Origin: Aneurinibacillus tyrosinisolvens
Lineage (GTDB): Bacteria > Bacillota > Bacilli > Aneurinibacillales > Aneurinibacillaceae
DNA: 64,000 nt
Reading direction: 5' to 3'
Assembly (NCBI RefSeq): GCF_001015055.1
Contig: NZ_BBWZ01000005.1
Location: forward strand, 1 to 64,000
Under the pieces are notes generated by a model. It searched no databases, was not told where the DNA came from, and was given only the letters and a program-made list of their open reading frames with translations. This document shows positions 8,329-16,827 of this stretch, piece by piece. Position 1 is the stretch's first letter; each line of letters starts with the position of its first letter. Both the position numbers and the translations under genes were made by a program.

Positions 8329-8345
8329 CTAAGCGAAACGGGCTT
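8314..8345 (+). terminator. Terminator overlapping the lipoprotein stop codon
   Basis: 11-bp stem AAGCCCGTTTC/GAAACGGGCTT whose left arm encodes the final residues of the lipoprotein (8314-8324), followed by a short T-rich tail. Confidence 0.6.
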
Positions 8346-8455
8346 TATATATGATCGCTCTAAGAAAAAGTAGAGATATCGATTCCCATCCTGATAAAAA
8401 ATTTGATACGATAGCATTATACATACAAGAACAGATGATTTTAAGGAGGAATACG

Positions 8456-8947
8456 ATGAGCAAGGAAAATTCATTCGATATTGTGTCCAAAGTCGATTTG
8501 GCTGAAGTAACGAACGCGGTAAACCAGGCGATGAAGGAAATCGAGACACGTTATGATTTCAAGGGGAGCAAAAGTAACATTACACTCGAAAAAGACGAGC
8601 TTGTCATCCTATCGGACAGCGATTTTAAGCTAGACCAGGTAAAGGAGGTACTCGATTCCAAATTAATTAAGCGGGGCATCTCCTTTAAAAGCATTTCCTA
8701 CGGCAAAGTCGAGCAGGCATCCGGCGGTACCGTGCGCCAGCGGGGAAAAATCGCTCAGGGGATTGACGCTGATAATGCCAGGAAGATTAACAAGCTCATT
8801 AAAGACAGCAAGCTTAAAGTAAAGAGCCAGATTCAGGACGATCAGGTACGGGTGACAGGCAAAAGCAGGGATGATCTCCAGCAGGTCATGGCCCTGTTGA
8901 AAAATGAAGATTTTCCGCTTGATTTGCAATTCATTAACTTTAGATAG
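8456..8947 (+). CDS. YajQ-family nucleotide-binding protein
   Basis: 163 residues, the standard YajQ length; ATG at 8456 with AAGGAGG. The N-terminus [16 protein letters not shown], the [11 protein letters not shown] motif, [11 protein letters not shown] and the C-terminal [12 protein letters not shown] are the family signatures. The fold is two RRM-like halves. YajQ proteins bind nucleotides, and some family members bind cyclic di-GMP. That link is suggestive because a GGDEF gene lies 2.5 kb upstream, but no shared transcript is visible. Confidence 0.93.
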   Translation: MSKENSFDIVSKVDLAEVTNAVNQAMKEIETRYDFKGSKSNITLEKDELVILSDSDFKLDQVKEVLDSKLIKRGISFKSISYGKVEQASGGTVRQRGKIAQGIDADNARKINKLIKDSKLKVKSQIQDDQVRVTGKSRDDLQQVMALLKNEDFPLDLQFINFR

Positions 8948-9061
8948 TGGAATTGAGTATTTTACCTGATTTTCTTGCATGTCATTTTCAAAGTACGGTA
9001 TCATAATAGGACAGGAAGTGAATAGGAATCGCAAAGAGAGTCGCAGGGATGGGGGAACGGA

Positions 9062-9484
9062 ATGGCAACTCCAAGTATGGAAGATTATCTCGAAAGAATT
9101 TATACACTTATTGAAGAGAAAGGGTATGCGCGTGTTTCCGATATCGCGGAAGCATTGAACGTTCACCCGTCTTCCGTAACAAAAATGGTGCAAAAGCTGG
9201 ATAAAAGCCAGTATTTAGTATATGAGAAGTACCGCGGACTCGTGCTGACCACGAAGGGGAAAAAAATGGGGAAGCGGCTTGTTGATAGACATGCTTTGCT
9301 TGAGAGCTTTCTGCGCATTATCGGTGTATCTGAAGAAGTTATTTTTGATGACGTGGAAGGAATCGAGCATCATTTAAGCTGGGATTCCATTACCTGTATT
9401 GAATGCCTAGTTCAATATTTCCAGGAAGAGCCGGAGCGCGTAGCCGATCTTCGCCGCTTAATGGAAGCGGAAAGCGAGTCATAA
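9062..9484 (+). CDS. mntR: Manganese-responsive transcriptional repressor MntR
   Basis: 140 residues, DtxR/MntR family without an SH3 domain. The helix-turn-helix covers about 22-60 ([24 protein letters not shown]). All six metal ligands known from B. subtilis MntR are at the same positions: Asp8, Glu11, His77, Glu99, Glu102 and His103. It senses Mn(II) and represses manganese-uptake genes (mntABCD and mntH in B. subtilis); none of these lie in the window. It is followed closely by the patatin gene. Confidence 0.95.
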   Translation: MATPSMEDYLERIYTLIEEKGYARVSDIAEALNVHPSSVTKMVQKLDKSQYLVYEKYRGLVLTTKGKKMGKRLVDRHALLESFLRIIGVSEEVIFDDVEGIEHHLSWDSITCIECLVQYFQEEPERVADLRRLMEAESES

Positions 9485-9592
9485 ATCGTCAATAATGGAA
9501 CGAGCAGAGGCCTTCGGGTCTCTTTTTTATTCTTAAAATCCATCTCCTGGAGTAAATTGTATACAGAAGGCGATACAGCGGGAGGGAACCAA

Positions 9593-10495
9593 ATGAAAAT
9601 AGATGCTGTGTTTGAAGGCGGCGGTGTTAAAGGTATTGGTTTTGTAGGCGCAATCCAGGCTTTCGAACAGCAAGGCTTTCGTTGGAACAGGGTAGCGGGC
9701 ACTTCGGCGGGTGCAATCATTGCCGGATTGCTGGCCGCCGGCTTTACGGCCGAGGAACTGCGGCAGCTTATGAAGGAATTCAATTATGTCGCTTTGCAGA
9801 AAAAACAGGGAATTGCCCGGATCCCTTTCATTGGCCCCTGGGTAAATCTATGGGTTTGCAAAGGAATGTATACAGGTGACTATCTTTATAAATGGGTAGA
9901 AAAACAGCTGCGCCGCAAAAACGTATGCACGTTTGGCGATTTACCGGCTGGGAGCCTGAAAATCATCGCCTCCGACATTACGGATGGGCGCCTCCTTGTT
10001 ATTCCTGATGATTTAGATAAAATCGGATACGATCCTTCCACGTTCTCGGTCGCACTCGCGATCCGGATGAGTGCAAGCCTGCCTTTTTACCTGCAGCCGG
10101 TTATTTTGAAAAACGGAAATGCTCCCGTGTACATTGTAGATGGAGGCATTTTAAGCAAATTCCCTTTATGGATATTCGGGGAGAACACGGAGCTGGACTA
10201 CCCTACAATCGGGTTTCGGCTCTCTGCCGGCTATGAAGCTGAACCGTATCCTATTTCTAATTTTCCGGATTATGTACACGCGATGCTGCGGACGATGATG
10301 CAGGCTCATGATCAAAGGTACGTTGAGAAGCAGCACGCCGCGCGCACCGTATTTATTCCGACTGACGGAATCTCCACCACGAAGTTTGATTTAACGGAGG
10401 AGGAGAGAGACTGGCTATACGAATCCGGAAATGAGGCTGCACACGATTTTTTCACACGCTTGCCCGCTCTTCGGAAGAAAAGAAAAACCTCTTAA
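9593..10495 (+). CDS. Patatin-like phospholipase (YqhO-type)
   Basis: 300 residues from the ATG at 9593, with GGGAGGG upstream. The patatin Ser-Asp dyad is clear: oxyanion loop GGGVKG at 9-14, nucleophile elbow GTSAG at about 41-45, and the Asp of VDGG near 185. The predicted activity is acyl hydrolysis of membrane lipids in the cytoplasm. It occupies the place of B. subtilis yqhO, convergent with yqhP and yqhQ, and ends in a shared bidirectional terminator. Confidence 0.88.
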   Translation: MKIDAVFEGGGVKGIGFVGAIQAFEQQGFRWNRVAGTSAGAIIAGLLAAGFTAEELRQLMKEFNYVALQKKQGIARIPFIGPWVNLWVCKGMYTGDYLYKWVEKQLRRKNVCTFGDLPAGSLKIIASDITDGRLLVIPDDLDKIGYDPSTFSVALAIRMSASLPFYLQPVILKNGNAPVYIVDGGILSKFPLWIFGENTELDYPTIGFRLSAGYEAEPYPISNFPDYVHAMLRTMMQAHDQRYVEKQHAARTVFIPTDGISTTKFDLTEEERDWLYESGNEAAHDFFTRLPALRKKRKTS

Positions 10496-10509
10496 ATCAA
10501 GAGGTTTTT
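10483..10509. terminator. Bidirectional terminator between yqhO-like and yqhP-like genes
   Basis: 11-bp perfect stem AAAAACCTCTT/AAGAGGTTTTT. Its left arm overlaps the end of the patatin gene and its right arm the end of the convergent yqhP-like gene. Confidence 0.75.
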
Positions 10510-10898
10510 GTTTTTTCCGTATTCTTCTGTTTGTTTTTCTTCCCATCAATGACACGAAACGGATGGTTGCGCCGCGCCGATGCTTTCAGTCGGTTCATTT
10601 TCTTTAATTTACTCGTGGAGGAAGGAATCAGCGGTGTGGATTGCTGTCCCTGCTGCGAGCGCTTATTCCGCTGTTTCTGCTGCTTCAGCGCTTTCTGGTA
10701 GCCTGCATCGCCCGTACTCGTTCTCCCTGAGCCTCCTGGAAGAAAACGGTTGAACAAGAAGTAGAGAAGCCCCCCGATAGCGGCCATAATTAAAATTGAT
10801 TTAACGAGGCCCCATGGATCCTTATAAAGCTGGGTTGCCAATCCGACTCCGACAAGAGCAAACAATACGACAGTAACGACCTGAGATTTCCGCGACAC
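10497..10898 (-). CDS. YqhP-like membrane protein
   Basis: 133 residues with a GTG start preceded by AGGTG. Two hydrophobic segments lie at about 8-22 and 32-48 (VVTVVLFALVGVGLA; ILIMAAIGGLLYFLF). A strongly basic, Gln/Lys/Arg-rich cytoplasmic tail follows. Position next to yqhQ and convergent to yqhO matches B. subtilis yqhP, a gene of unknown function. The tail could interact with nucleic acid or acidic lipids; nothing shows this directly. Confidence 0.75.
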   Translation of the reverse strand: MSRKSQVVTVVLFALVGVGLATQLYKDPWGLVKSILIMAAIGGLLYFLFNRFLPGGSGRTSTGDAGYQKALKQQKQRNKRSQQGQQSTPLIPSSTSKLKKMNRLKASARRNHPFRVIDGKKNKQKNTEKTKTS

Positions 10899-10937
10899 CC
10901 TAACACCTCATTTCATTAGATGTGTAACCCAAGCGAA

Positions 10938-11888
10938 TTAGTAGCTGACAGAAACTAAATCCTCTTTAGCCTTCCCTTCATCCAATTCCTGCATGCGCTT
11001 GAATGAGGCGATGGCAACTTCCACCTGTTTATCATCCGGTTCCCGCGTTGTGACTTTTTGCAGCCAGAGACCCGGATAGCCAAGTATGCGTAAAAAAGGA
11101 ACATCGCGCAATTTATTCGTCGCCTGCAGAGTTTCATAAGAGACGCCGATAACAACAGGCAACAGTAAAATACGCTGGTAAACTCTCTCCCATAGTGAAT
11201 CGTAGTGGAAGAACGAGTAGATAACAACGCCCACAAGGACGGTGAAAATAATGAAACTGCTTCCACACCGATAATGGAGGGTGGAGAATTGCTGTACCCT
11301 CTTTACTGTTAATTCTACCCCGGCTTCATAAGCATTAATCACTTTATGTTCCGCCCCATGATACTGAAAAAGCCGCTTAATCATAGGGGTTTGGGCGATG
11401 GCGAGAATATAGGTCAGCAGAAGAATAATTTTAATGCCGCCTTCAATTAAATTCTGAAGAATATTGTTCGTTACCCAATGCTTAAACAATACATCAGCAA
11501 GGACGGCAGGCACAACGGTAAACATCAGCTTTCCGAAAATAAGGGACAGGACGCCGACGACAGCAACACCCAAAATCATCGTGAGCTTAGAGGCCTGCTT
11601 TTCATTTTCGCTGTCGTCTTCTTCACCGGGAGCAACGTCGTAACGCTCGGTAGAGAAGTTAAGGTGCTTCGAGCCATTGGCGCTCGCAGAAATTAACCCT
11701 ACAATTCCCCGGATGAAAGGGATTTTTTTGAAGGAATTCACCCATGGTTTTTCCTGTTTTCGTTCCTCGTAATATTCGATCGTTTCATCCTTGCGGCGAA
11801 CGGCGGTTACAGTATAGTTTCTGCCGCCAAACATGACGCCCTCAACAACTGCCTGGCCGCCGTAAGCGGGTTGAATTTGTTTTGACAA
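10938..11888 (-). CDS. YqhQ, DUF1385 membrane protein
   Basis: About 316 residues. I favour the TTG at 11888, spaced eight bases from AAGGAAGG; an in-frame GTG three codons earlier abuts the ribosome binding site. The N-terminal YGGQAVVEGVMFGG signature and the central AQTPMIKRLFQYHGAEHKVINAYE motif are diagnostic of DUF1385. There are four or so transmembrane helices, around residues 100-240. The His/Glu-rich YHGAEHK suggests a metal site. Biochemical function is unknown; the family is usually linked to cell-envelope functions. It shares a strand with the yqhP-like gene 40 bp downstream. Confidence 0.88.
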   Translation of the reverse strand: MSKQIQPAYGGQAVVEGVMFGGRNYTVTAVRRKDETIEYYEERKQEKPWVNSFKKIPFIRGIVGLISASANGSKHLNFSTERYDVAPGEEDDSENEKQASKLTMILGVAVVGVLSLIFGKLMFTVVPAVLADVLFKHWVTNNILQNLIEGGIKIILLLTYILAIAQTPMIKRLFQYHGAEHKVINAYEAGVELTVKRVQQFSTLHYRCGSSFIIFTVLVGVVIYSFFHYDSLWERVYQRILLLPVVIGVSYETLQATNKLRDVPFLRILGYPGLWLQKVTTREPDDKQVEVAIASFKRMQELDEGKAKEDLVSVSY

Positions 11889-12032
11889 GTTAAACACCTT
11901 CCTTACCCTTTATTTTATCTTATTTAATGTAAGGATTCTAGCAAAAGTATGGAGATAAACGAACATTCTTGCAACAGCTATTGATAATTAAGGGAAGGGA
12001 TGATAAATATGGTTATGGGGGGAGGTGAGTAT

Positions 12033-12392
12033 ATGAAAAAATTATTGGGTGCAGCTTTACTGCTGGCGCTTGTTATCGGTCTATCGGCCTGCGGCGGCGG
12101 GCAGAAAGCCGCCGATGCCCCTGCGGATAAGCCTGCCGATCAAGGGCAAGCGGCAGCAGGCACTGGTGCAGATGATGCTAAGAAAATTACGGAAGGAAAA
12201 TGCATATCCTGCCATGGGGGAAACCTTGAAGGCGGCGCAGGTCCGAAGCTAACGGATGTCGGGTCCCGCCTTTCCAAAGATGAGATTGCAAAAGTACTTA
12301 AAGAAGGGCGCAAGGGCACGATGATGCCTGGCGGACTTCTTAAGGACGATGAGGTGGAGAAGGTAGCCGTTTATCTTTCCAATCAGAAATAA
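12033..12392 (+). CDS. cccB: Lipid-anchored cytochrome c-551 (CccB type)
   Basis: 119 residues; ATG at 12033 with GGGGGGAGGTGA. Lipobox LSAC puts the lipidated Cys at about residue 20, followed by an Ala/Pro/Asp-rich flexible linker. The haem-binding motif CISCH attaches haem c and MMPGG supplies the distal Met ligand. It is a small one-haem electron carrier on the outer membrane face, delivering electrons to a terminal oxidase, as B. subtilis CccB does. It is monocistronic, with no oxidase genes nearby. Confidence 0.88.
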   Translation: MKKLLGAALLLALVIGLSACGGGQKAADAPADKPADQGQAAAGTGADDAKKITEGKCISCHGGNLEGGAGPKLTDVGSRLSKDEIAKVLKEGRKGTMMPGGLLKDDEVEKVAVYLSNQK

Positions 12393-12430
12393 TAATACGC
12401 TGTACATAGCCAGCACACGTTGGCTGCGGG

Positions 12431-12469
12431 GAGCATCTCTTGCTAATGACTGTGAGGGGTGCTCTTTTC
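12431..12469 (+). terminator. Terminator of the cytochrome gene
   Basis: Imperfect stem GAGCATCTC/GAGGGGTGCTC followed by TTTTCTT. Confidence 0.5.
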
Positions 12470-12567
12470 TTATTGTATATGAAAATATAATTTTCTATAC
12501 TTAGGATAATGTTATAGATGCTTCGCTATCTTAACAAGCACACCTTAAAGCATACTATAAATCGGAG

Positions 12568-13647
12568 ATGATGGAATTGACGGCAAAAATTAATGCAATC
12601 CGCAAACAGTTGGACGCGCATAATATTGACGGCTTACTCGTAACAAACGCCTACAACAGACGGTATACAACAGGGTTTACCGGTTCCTCCGGTTACTGCC
12701 TCATCACTGAGCAAGGCGCCGAATTAATCACTGATTTTCGCTATGTGGAACAAGCCGCGCAGCAGGCGGAAGGATTCGATGTAATCCGCCACGAAGCTGA
12801 CATCGTAGAAACGGTAGCGGCAAGAGTGAAGCAGTATGGAGTCAAAAAGCTCGGTTTTGAGAAAAATCATGTGACCTATGCGCTTTTTGAGCGATTGGAA
12901 GCGCTGAATCCAAATGTTGAGCTGGTCCCTGTTTCAAGCATTATTGAGGAGCTCAGGCTGCTTAAGACTCCGGATGAAGTTGCCATTATTAAAGAAGCCG
13001 CAGCGATTGCGGACAATACGTTTACCCACATCCTTTCCTTTATCAAACCAGGAATGACCGAGCTTCAGGTGGCGAATGAAATGGAATTCCATATGCGTTC
13101 TCAAGGCGCATCGTCTTCTTCTTTCGACACGATTGTTGCTTCCGGCCTGCGTTCCGCTCTGCCGCATGGGGTTGCCTCGGAAAAAGCAATTGAAAAAGGA
13201 GATATGATTACGCTCGATTTTGGCGCATATTATAAAGGATACTGCTCCGATATTACACGGACGATTGCGGTTGGTGAACCAGGCGATAAGCTAAAGGAAA
13301 TTTATAATGTTGTCCTCAAAGCCCAGCTAAACGGCGTACAGCATATGAAAGCCGGATTGACGGGGATTCAGGCCGATGCACTGACACGCGATATTATTAA
13401 GGAAGCAGGGTATGGTGAATATTTCGGCCACAGCACAGGACACGGCATCGGGCTTGAAGTCCATGAAGGTCCTGCGCTTTCTATGCGTGGAAATCAAATT
13501 CTCGCTCCGGGGATGATGGTCACGGTTGAACCCGGCATCTATATCGAAGGGACAGGCGGTGTCCGTATTGAAGACGACGTCCTTATTACGGAAGATGGCT
13601 GCGAAATAATTACGAAATCACCGAAGGAATTGATTGTTCTTTCTTAA
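12568..13647 (+). CDS. Xaa-Pro aminopeptidase (YqhT-type)
   Basis: 359 residues. The start is uncertain: two ATG codons abut GGAG at 12564-12567, and a TTG nine bases on gives better spacing. The N-terminal creatinase-like domain (to about 130) is followed by the pita-bread metallopeptidase domain. Metal ligands are visible: Asp in [18 protein letters not shown] (both Asp), His in [12 protein letters not shown], Glu in TVEPGIY and Glu in RIEDDVLI. It removes N-terminal residues preceding proline, with two Mn or Co ions. As in B. subtilis, it sits immediately before efp, whose product rescues ribosomes stalled on polyproline. Confidence 0.92.
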   Translation: MMELTAKINAIRKQLDAHNIDGLLVTNAYNRRYTTGFTGSSGYCLITEQGAELITDFRYVEQAAQQAEGFDVIRHEADIVETVAARVKQYGVKKLGFEKNHVTYALFERLEALNPNVELVPVSSIIEELRLLKTPDEVAIIKEAAAIADNTFTHILSFIKPGMTELQVANEMEFHMRSQGASSSSFDTIVASGLRSALPHGVASEKAIEKGDMITLDFGAYYKGYCSDITRTIAVGEPGDKLKEIYNVVLKAQLNGVQHMKAGLTGIQADALTRDIIKEAGYGEYFGHSTGHGIGLEVHEGPALSMRGNQILAPGMMVTVEPGIYIEGTGGVRIEDDVLITEDGCEIITKSPKELIVLS

Positions 13648-13664
13648 TGGTTTTGTGTTATAAT
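13634..13664 (+). promoter_or_regulatory. Extended -10 promoter before efp
   Basis: TGT-TATAAT (-10 at 13659-13664) with a poor -35 TTGTTC at 13634-13639, 19 bp upstream. It would allow transcription of efp separately from the peptidase gene. Confidence 0.4.
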
Positions 13665-13712
13665 TTGAAAGTTAAGAAACAGGATAATAACAGGCTTGTA
13701 GGAGGTTTATTC

Positions 13713-14270
13713 ATGATTTCAGTAAACGATTTGCGTCCGGGCGTAACAATAGAGCATGATGGGGACATCTTCTCTGTAATTGAGTTCCAGCATGTGAAGC
13801 CTGGTAAAGGCGCGGCTTTTGTACGGACAAAGCTTCGTAACCTTCGCAGTGGCGGAATTAAAGAAACAACATTCCGTGCGGGCGAGAAAGTAGCAAAAGC
13901 AAGAATTGAAACGAAAGAAATGCAATATTTGTACGCTTCCGGCGACGAGCATGTATTTATGGATACACAGACATATGATCAGCTTAGCCTGCCGACGAAC
14001 CAGATTGAGCAGGAATTGAAATTCTTACTTGAGAATATGAACGTTAATATCGTATCATATGAAGGCGAGATTCTCGGTGTGCAAGTTCCGAATACGGTCG
14101 TACTTGAAGTTACGGATACAGAACCGGGCATTAAGGGAGATACCGCATCCGGCGGCACGAAGCCGGCAACGCTCCAAACCGGTCTTGTTGTACAGGTTCC
14201 TTTCTTTATAAACGTAGGGGACAAACTAAGTATCGACACCCGCAATGTAGAATACGTATCCCGCGCTTAA
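13713..14270 (+). CDS. efp: Translation elongation factor P
   Basis: 185 residues, exactly the family length; ATG at 13713 with AGGAGG. It has a KOW-like domain I followed by two OB domains. The tip loop [10 protein letters not shown] carries Lys32, the residue that is modified in EF-P (5-aminopentanol in B. subtilis). It binds between P and E sites and relieves stalling on consecutive prolines. It is co-directional with the Xaa-Pro peptidase and followed by a very strong terminator. Confidence 0.97.
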   Translation: MISVNDLRPGVTIEHDGDIFSVIEFQHVKPGKGAAFVRTKLRNLRSGGIKETTFRAGEKVAKARIETKEMQYLYASGDEHVFMDTQTYDQLSLPTNQIEQELKFLLENMNVNIVSYEGEILGVQVPNTVVLEVTDTEPGIKGDTASGGTKPATLQTGLVVQVPFFINVGDKLSIDTRNVEYVSRA

Positions 14271-14275
14271 TCGCA

Positions 14276-14322
14276 CGAAAAATAACCCTCATGCCTGTTA
14301 TAGGCGTGAGGGTTATTTTTCG
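14276..14322. terminator. Strong bidirectional terminator after efp
   Basis: Stem of about 20 bp (CGAAAAATAACCCTCATGCCT and its near-perfect complement), with T5 and A5 flanks. It serves efp on the plus strand and the convergent minus-strand genes. Confidence 0.85.
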
Positions 14323-14330
14323 CTGCTCAG

Positions 14331-14474
14331 TTACAGGTTACCCTCTGCAAAATTGTTTATGGAGTCGACCGAGGTTGCCATTTGTTGAATCGCCTGTACA
14401 ATCTCCTGCACAGACGTGTCATGCCTGGAGCTGGCAGTGTTATTCTCGATGATTTTGCCCTTGATTTTCTCCAT
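14331..14474 (-). pseudogene. Possible methyl-accepting chemotaxis protein C-terminal remnant
   Basis: 47-codon frame starting at an ATG inside the end of the hydrolase gene, with no convincing ribosome binding site. The translated segment SVQEIVQAIQQMATSVDSIN, then NFAEG, looks like the last helix of a methyl-accepting chemotaxis protein (Gln/Ala/Ser heptads ending in L-x-x-L-A-E). Nothing else of a chemoreceptor is present, so this is either a remnant joined to the hydrolase gene by an old deletion or a chance resemblance. It overlaps the hydrolase stop by 35 bp. Confidence 0.35.
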
Positions 14475-15246
14475 CCGGTAATAAAAAGTCTTCTACGATC
14501 CTGTTAAATGTATCGCATGCCTTCGTTGGGCAGGCATGCGATATCCTGGGGAGCAGGCATGCTTCTGCTCTGGGAAGAGAGGTGAGAAGCGTGTGCCGGT
14601 ATTTCATCATTTTGCGTTCATTTTCCCCGTAGACGAGCAGAACAGGGGTTTGAATTCGGGATAAAGACGTCGTAATGTCGTAGGTGAAGAGCGAGCGCAA
14701 AAACAAAAGCGTTTCGGAGCGGCGGACTTTCAATGCCTGCTCCTTGAATTGATGAACCTGCTGCTGATTCGCTCCGTTTACTTTTGCCACGCCATGTGCT
14801 TCGTACCGGGTAGCATTTACAAGTGAGGCAAGATAAGAAGCCGTAAACTTACTGTAACGGTACATCGTGCCGAGTTTTGGAAACGCACCGGTTAGAACAG
14901 CCCTCTCACACCGTTCACTGTGTGAAAGCAGGAAATGGAGCAAAATAACGGTTCCAGAAGAATAAGCGAGAAAATGAGCCTTCTCGATCCCCAAATAGTC
15001 AAGCAGTTCCTTTAAATCGGCAGTAAGTGTTCTAAGGTATTGGTCCGCTGGAATCTGCAGGGAAATCCCGCTCCGTCCGTGTCCCCGTACATCGTATGTA
15101 ATAACGCGAAAGCGATCGGAGAAGTAGTCAACCTGGCCGCGCCAGTTTACATGAGAGAGCCCCAGCCCATGCAGGCAGACAATAGGAAATCCTTTCCCTG
15201 TTTCTTCGTAATATAAAGGTGTGTTCTGAATGTTAATATGCGGCAA
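14440..15246 (-). CDS. Alpha/beta-fold hydrolase (paralogue of 1683-2453)
   Basis: 268 residues with a TTG start preceded by AGGAGAGGTGG. HGLGLSHVNW, YDVRGHGRS, a nucleophile elbow AYSSG in place of the usual GxSxG, and a C-terminal His in RISHACPTK are visible. Where the acid member is expected, VLLVYGENERK has Glu but no Asp, unlike the paralogue at 1683 (GAEDKD). The enzyme may therefore use Glu or be less active. Substrate is unknown. The gene is flanked by the efp terminator and, beyond it, by a possible chemoreceptor remnant. Confidence 0.78.
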   Translation of the reverse strand: MPHINIQNTPLYYEETGKGFPIVCLHGLGLSHVNWRGQVDYFSDRFRVITYDVRGHGRSGISLQIPADQYLRTLTADLKELLDYLGIEKAHFLAYSSGTVILLHFLLSHSERCERAVLTGAFPKLGTMYRYSKFTASYLASLVNATRYEAHGVAKVNGANQQQVHQFKEQALKVRRSETLLFLRSLFTYDITTSLSRIQTPVLLVYGENERKMMKYRHTLLTSLPRAEACLLPRISHACPTKACDTFNRIVEDFLLPDGENQGQNHRE

Positions 15247-15357
15247 TTGGCCACCTCTCCTTTCCGTACACCGTTTGTAGTGTATCCGAAAAGAATGGGG
15301 TTAAATCTCCGCTGAAAAGCCATACTAAAAACGAATCGGAAAGGAGGAGTTTTTACA

Positions 15358-15720
15358 ATGGATACTGAAAGCAGAATTTCTTACTTGCGTGGACTTGCAG
15401 ATGGGATGGAAATAGAAAAAAGTAAAGAAGGCCAGCTCATTCACCACATGATACGTTTTATGGAGGAAATGAACGACTCCCTTATGGATGCGCATGCGCG
15501 CCTCGATGAACAGGAGGAGTACATCGAAGCCATTGATGAAGACCTTGCCGAAACAGAAGCCTTCCTCTTCGATGAGGAGGAATACGAAGATTATGATTAC
15601 GACGATGAATATGAATTCGCCCTCAATGATGATGACGATGACATGATTGATGAAATTTACCTCCATGAGGATGATTTGTATGCTCCTGATGGATACACGG
15701 TAGGCAGCAGGCTTAATTAA
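15358..15720 (+). CDS. CD1247 N-terminal-domain acidic protein upstream of spoIIIA
   Basis: 120 residues; AAGGAGGAG before the ATG. The first ~65 residues (ESRISYLRGLADGMEIEKS, then KEGQLIHHMIRFMEEM) match the CD1247 N-terminal domain found in Clostridia and Bacillales. A coiled-coil segment leads into a tail made almost entirely of Asp, Glu and Tyr. Predicted pI is far below 4. Function is unknown. The position directly before spoIIIAA replaces the B. subtilis neighbour and suggests a sporulation-stage role, which is inference. A terminator separates it from spoIIIAA. Confidence 0.8.
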   Translation: MDTESRISYLRGLADGMEIEKSKEGQLIHHMIRFMEEMNDSLMDAHARLDEQEEYIEAIDEDLAETEAFLFDEEEYEDYDYDDEYEFALNDDDDDMIDEIYLHEDDLYAPDGYTVGSRLN

Positions 15721-15736
15721 TGAATGAATGCATACA

Positions 15737-15775
15737 GCAGGCAGGAGATTTTCCCTGCCTGCTTTCTTGTTTTTA
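15737..15775 (+). terminator. Terminator between the acidic gene and spoIIIAA
   Basis: 9-bp GC-rich stem GCAGGCAGG/CCTGCCTGC (15737-15762), followed by TTTCTTGTTTTT. Confidence 0.75.
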
Positions 15776-15804
15776 GGGGAGGAAGGAATTCCTGCCCTTT
15801 CTTT

Positions 15805-15835
15805 GTCATAAAGTGGCCAGGCTTACCATATGAAT
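15805..15835 (+). promoter_or_regulatory. Candidate sigma-E promoter of the spoIIIA operon
   Basis: GTCATAAA (15805-15812), a 14-bp spacer, then CATATGAAT (15827-15835), close to the sigma-E consensus (GTCATATT and CATACAAT at 14-15 bp). Sigma-E transcribes spoIIIA in B. subtilis. If correct, transcription starts near 15842, which rules out the ATG at 15830 as a start codon. Confidence 0.5.
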
Positions 15836-15871
15836 GTGATAAGTATGGTTGGACAAAAAGGGGCGACACAG

Positions 15872-16827
15872 GTGATTGATGATATTTTACGTATACTGCC
15901 CGATACGGTTCGCAGGCGGTTGAGCCTGCTGCCGGCAGTCGAATTGGCGGCAATGGAGGAAATCCGGCTCCGTGCAGAACGGCCGCTGGAATGTGTTGCG
16001 GGAGGAAGAACCTGGTTTCTATCCGAAAGAGGCCATGGAGTGCAGGACCTGCGGAAGCGGTATTTTTCTCACGGGAAGAGGCGGCACAGCTTCTGAATCG
16101 GCTGAGCCAGCATTCACTTTATACGATGGAGGAGGAGATGAGGCGGGGATATATTACAATCCAGGGCGGGCATCGCGTGGGAATTGCGGGAAAGGCCGTT
16201 CTGGAGGGAGGCAGCGTGAAGCTTATTCGTGACATTACTAGTTTTAACATACGGATTGCACGCGAGAAGCAGGGGACAGCCGATCCGGTTCTGCCGCTCA
16301 TTATACAAAACGGGCTCGTTGCAAATACGCTCATTATCGGACCGCCTCAATCCGGAAAGACGACGCTGCTCCGGGATTTAGCGAGAAAAATTAGCTACGG
16401 ATCGAAAGCGCTCCCGGCGAAGAAAGTTTCCATTGTCGACGAGCGCTCGGAGATTGCGGGCTGTGTGGGGGGGATTCCGCAAAAAGACGTGGGCCCCAGA
16501 ACAGATGTGATGGATGCCTGTCCGAAAGCGGAAGGGATGATGATGATGATCCGCTCCATGTCTCCGGAAGTTCTCATCACAGATGAGATCGGACGGACGG
16601 AAGACGGATACGCCCTGGAAGAAGCGATCCACGCAGGGATCAGCGTGATTACGAGCGTTCACGGCAGGGATATAAAGGACATTACGCGTCGGCCGCTCCT
16701 CTCCCGTATTCTGCAATCCGGCGTTTTTCACCGTTACGTTGTCCTTACCTCCAGTCCGAAGGCAGGTACGGTTGCCGCGCTTTACGACGAGAGCTTCAAG
16801 GAATGCAGAGAGCGAATGCGATGCTGA
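15872..16827 (+). pseudogene. spoIIIAA: spoIIIAA, stage III sporulation ATPase, frameshifted
   Basis: Start GTG at 15872 (IDDILRILPDTVRR fits the family N-terminus). The first frame runs through EEIRLRAERPLECVAGGRTWFLS and then ends at 16096. The rest of the protein, from AGPAEAVFFSREEAAQ, is in a second frame to 16827. One base lost at about 16040-16055 explains it. Intact parts include Walker A GPPQSGKTT and Walker B VLITDEIGR, those of a secretion-type AAA ATPase. SpoIIIAA powers the A-Q feeding channel between mother cell and forespore. It is first gene of an eight-gene operon whose other members are all intact, so sequence error is likelier than loss. Confidence 0.85.

Noticed and set aside
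15325-15666. 113-residue minus-strand ORF rich in Ile/Val/Phe
   Set aside because: It is the complement of the acidic Asp/Glu tail of the CD1247-type gene; the hydrophobic composition is an artefact.
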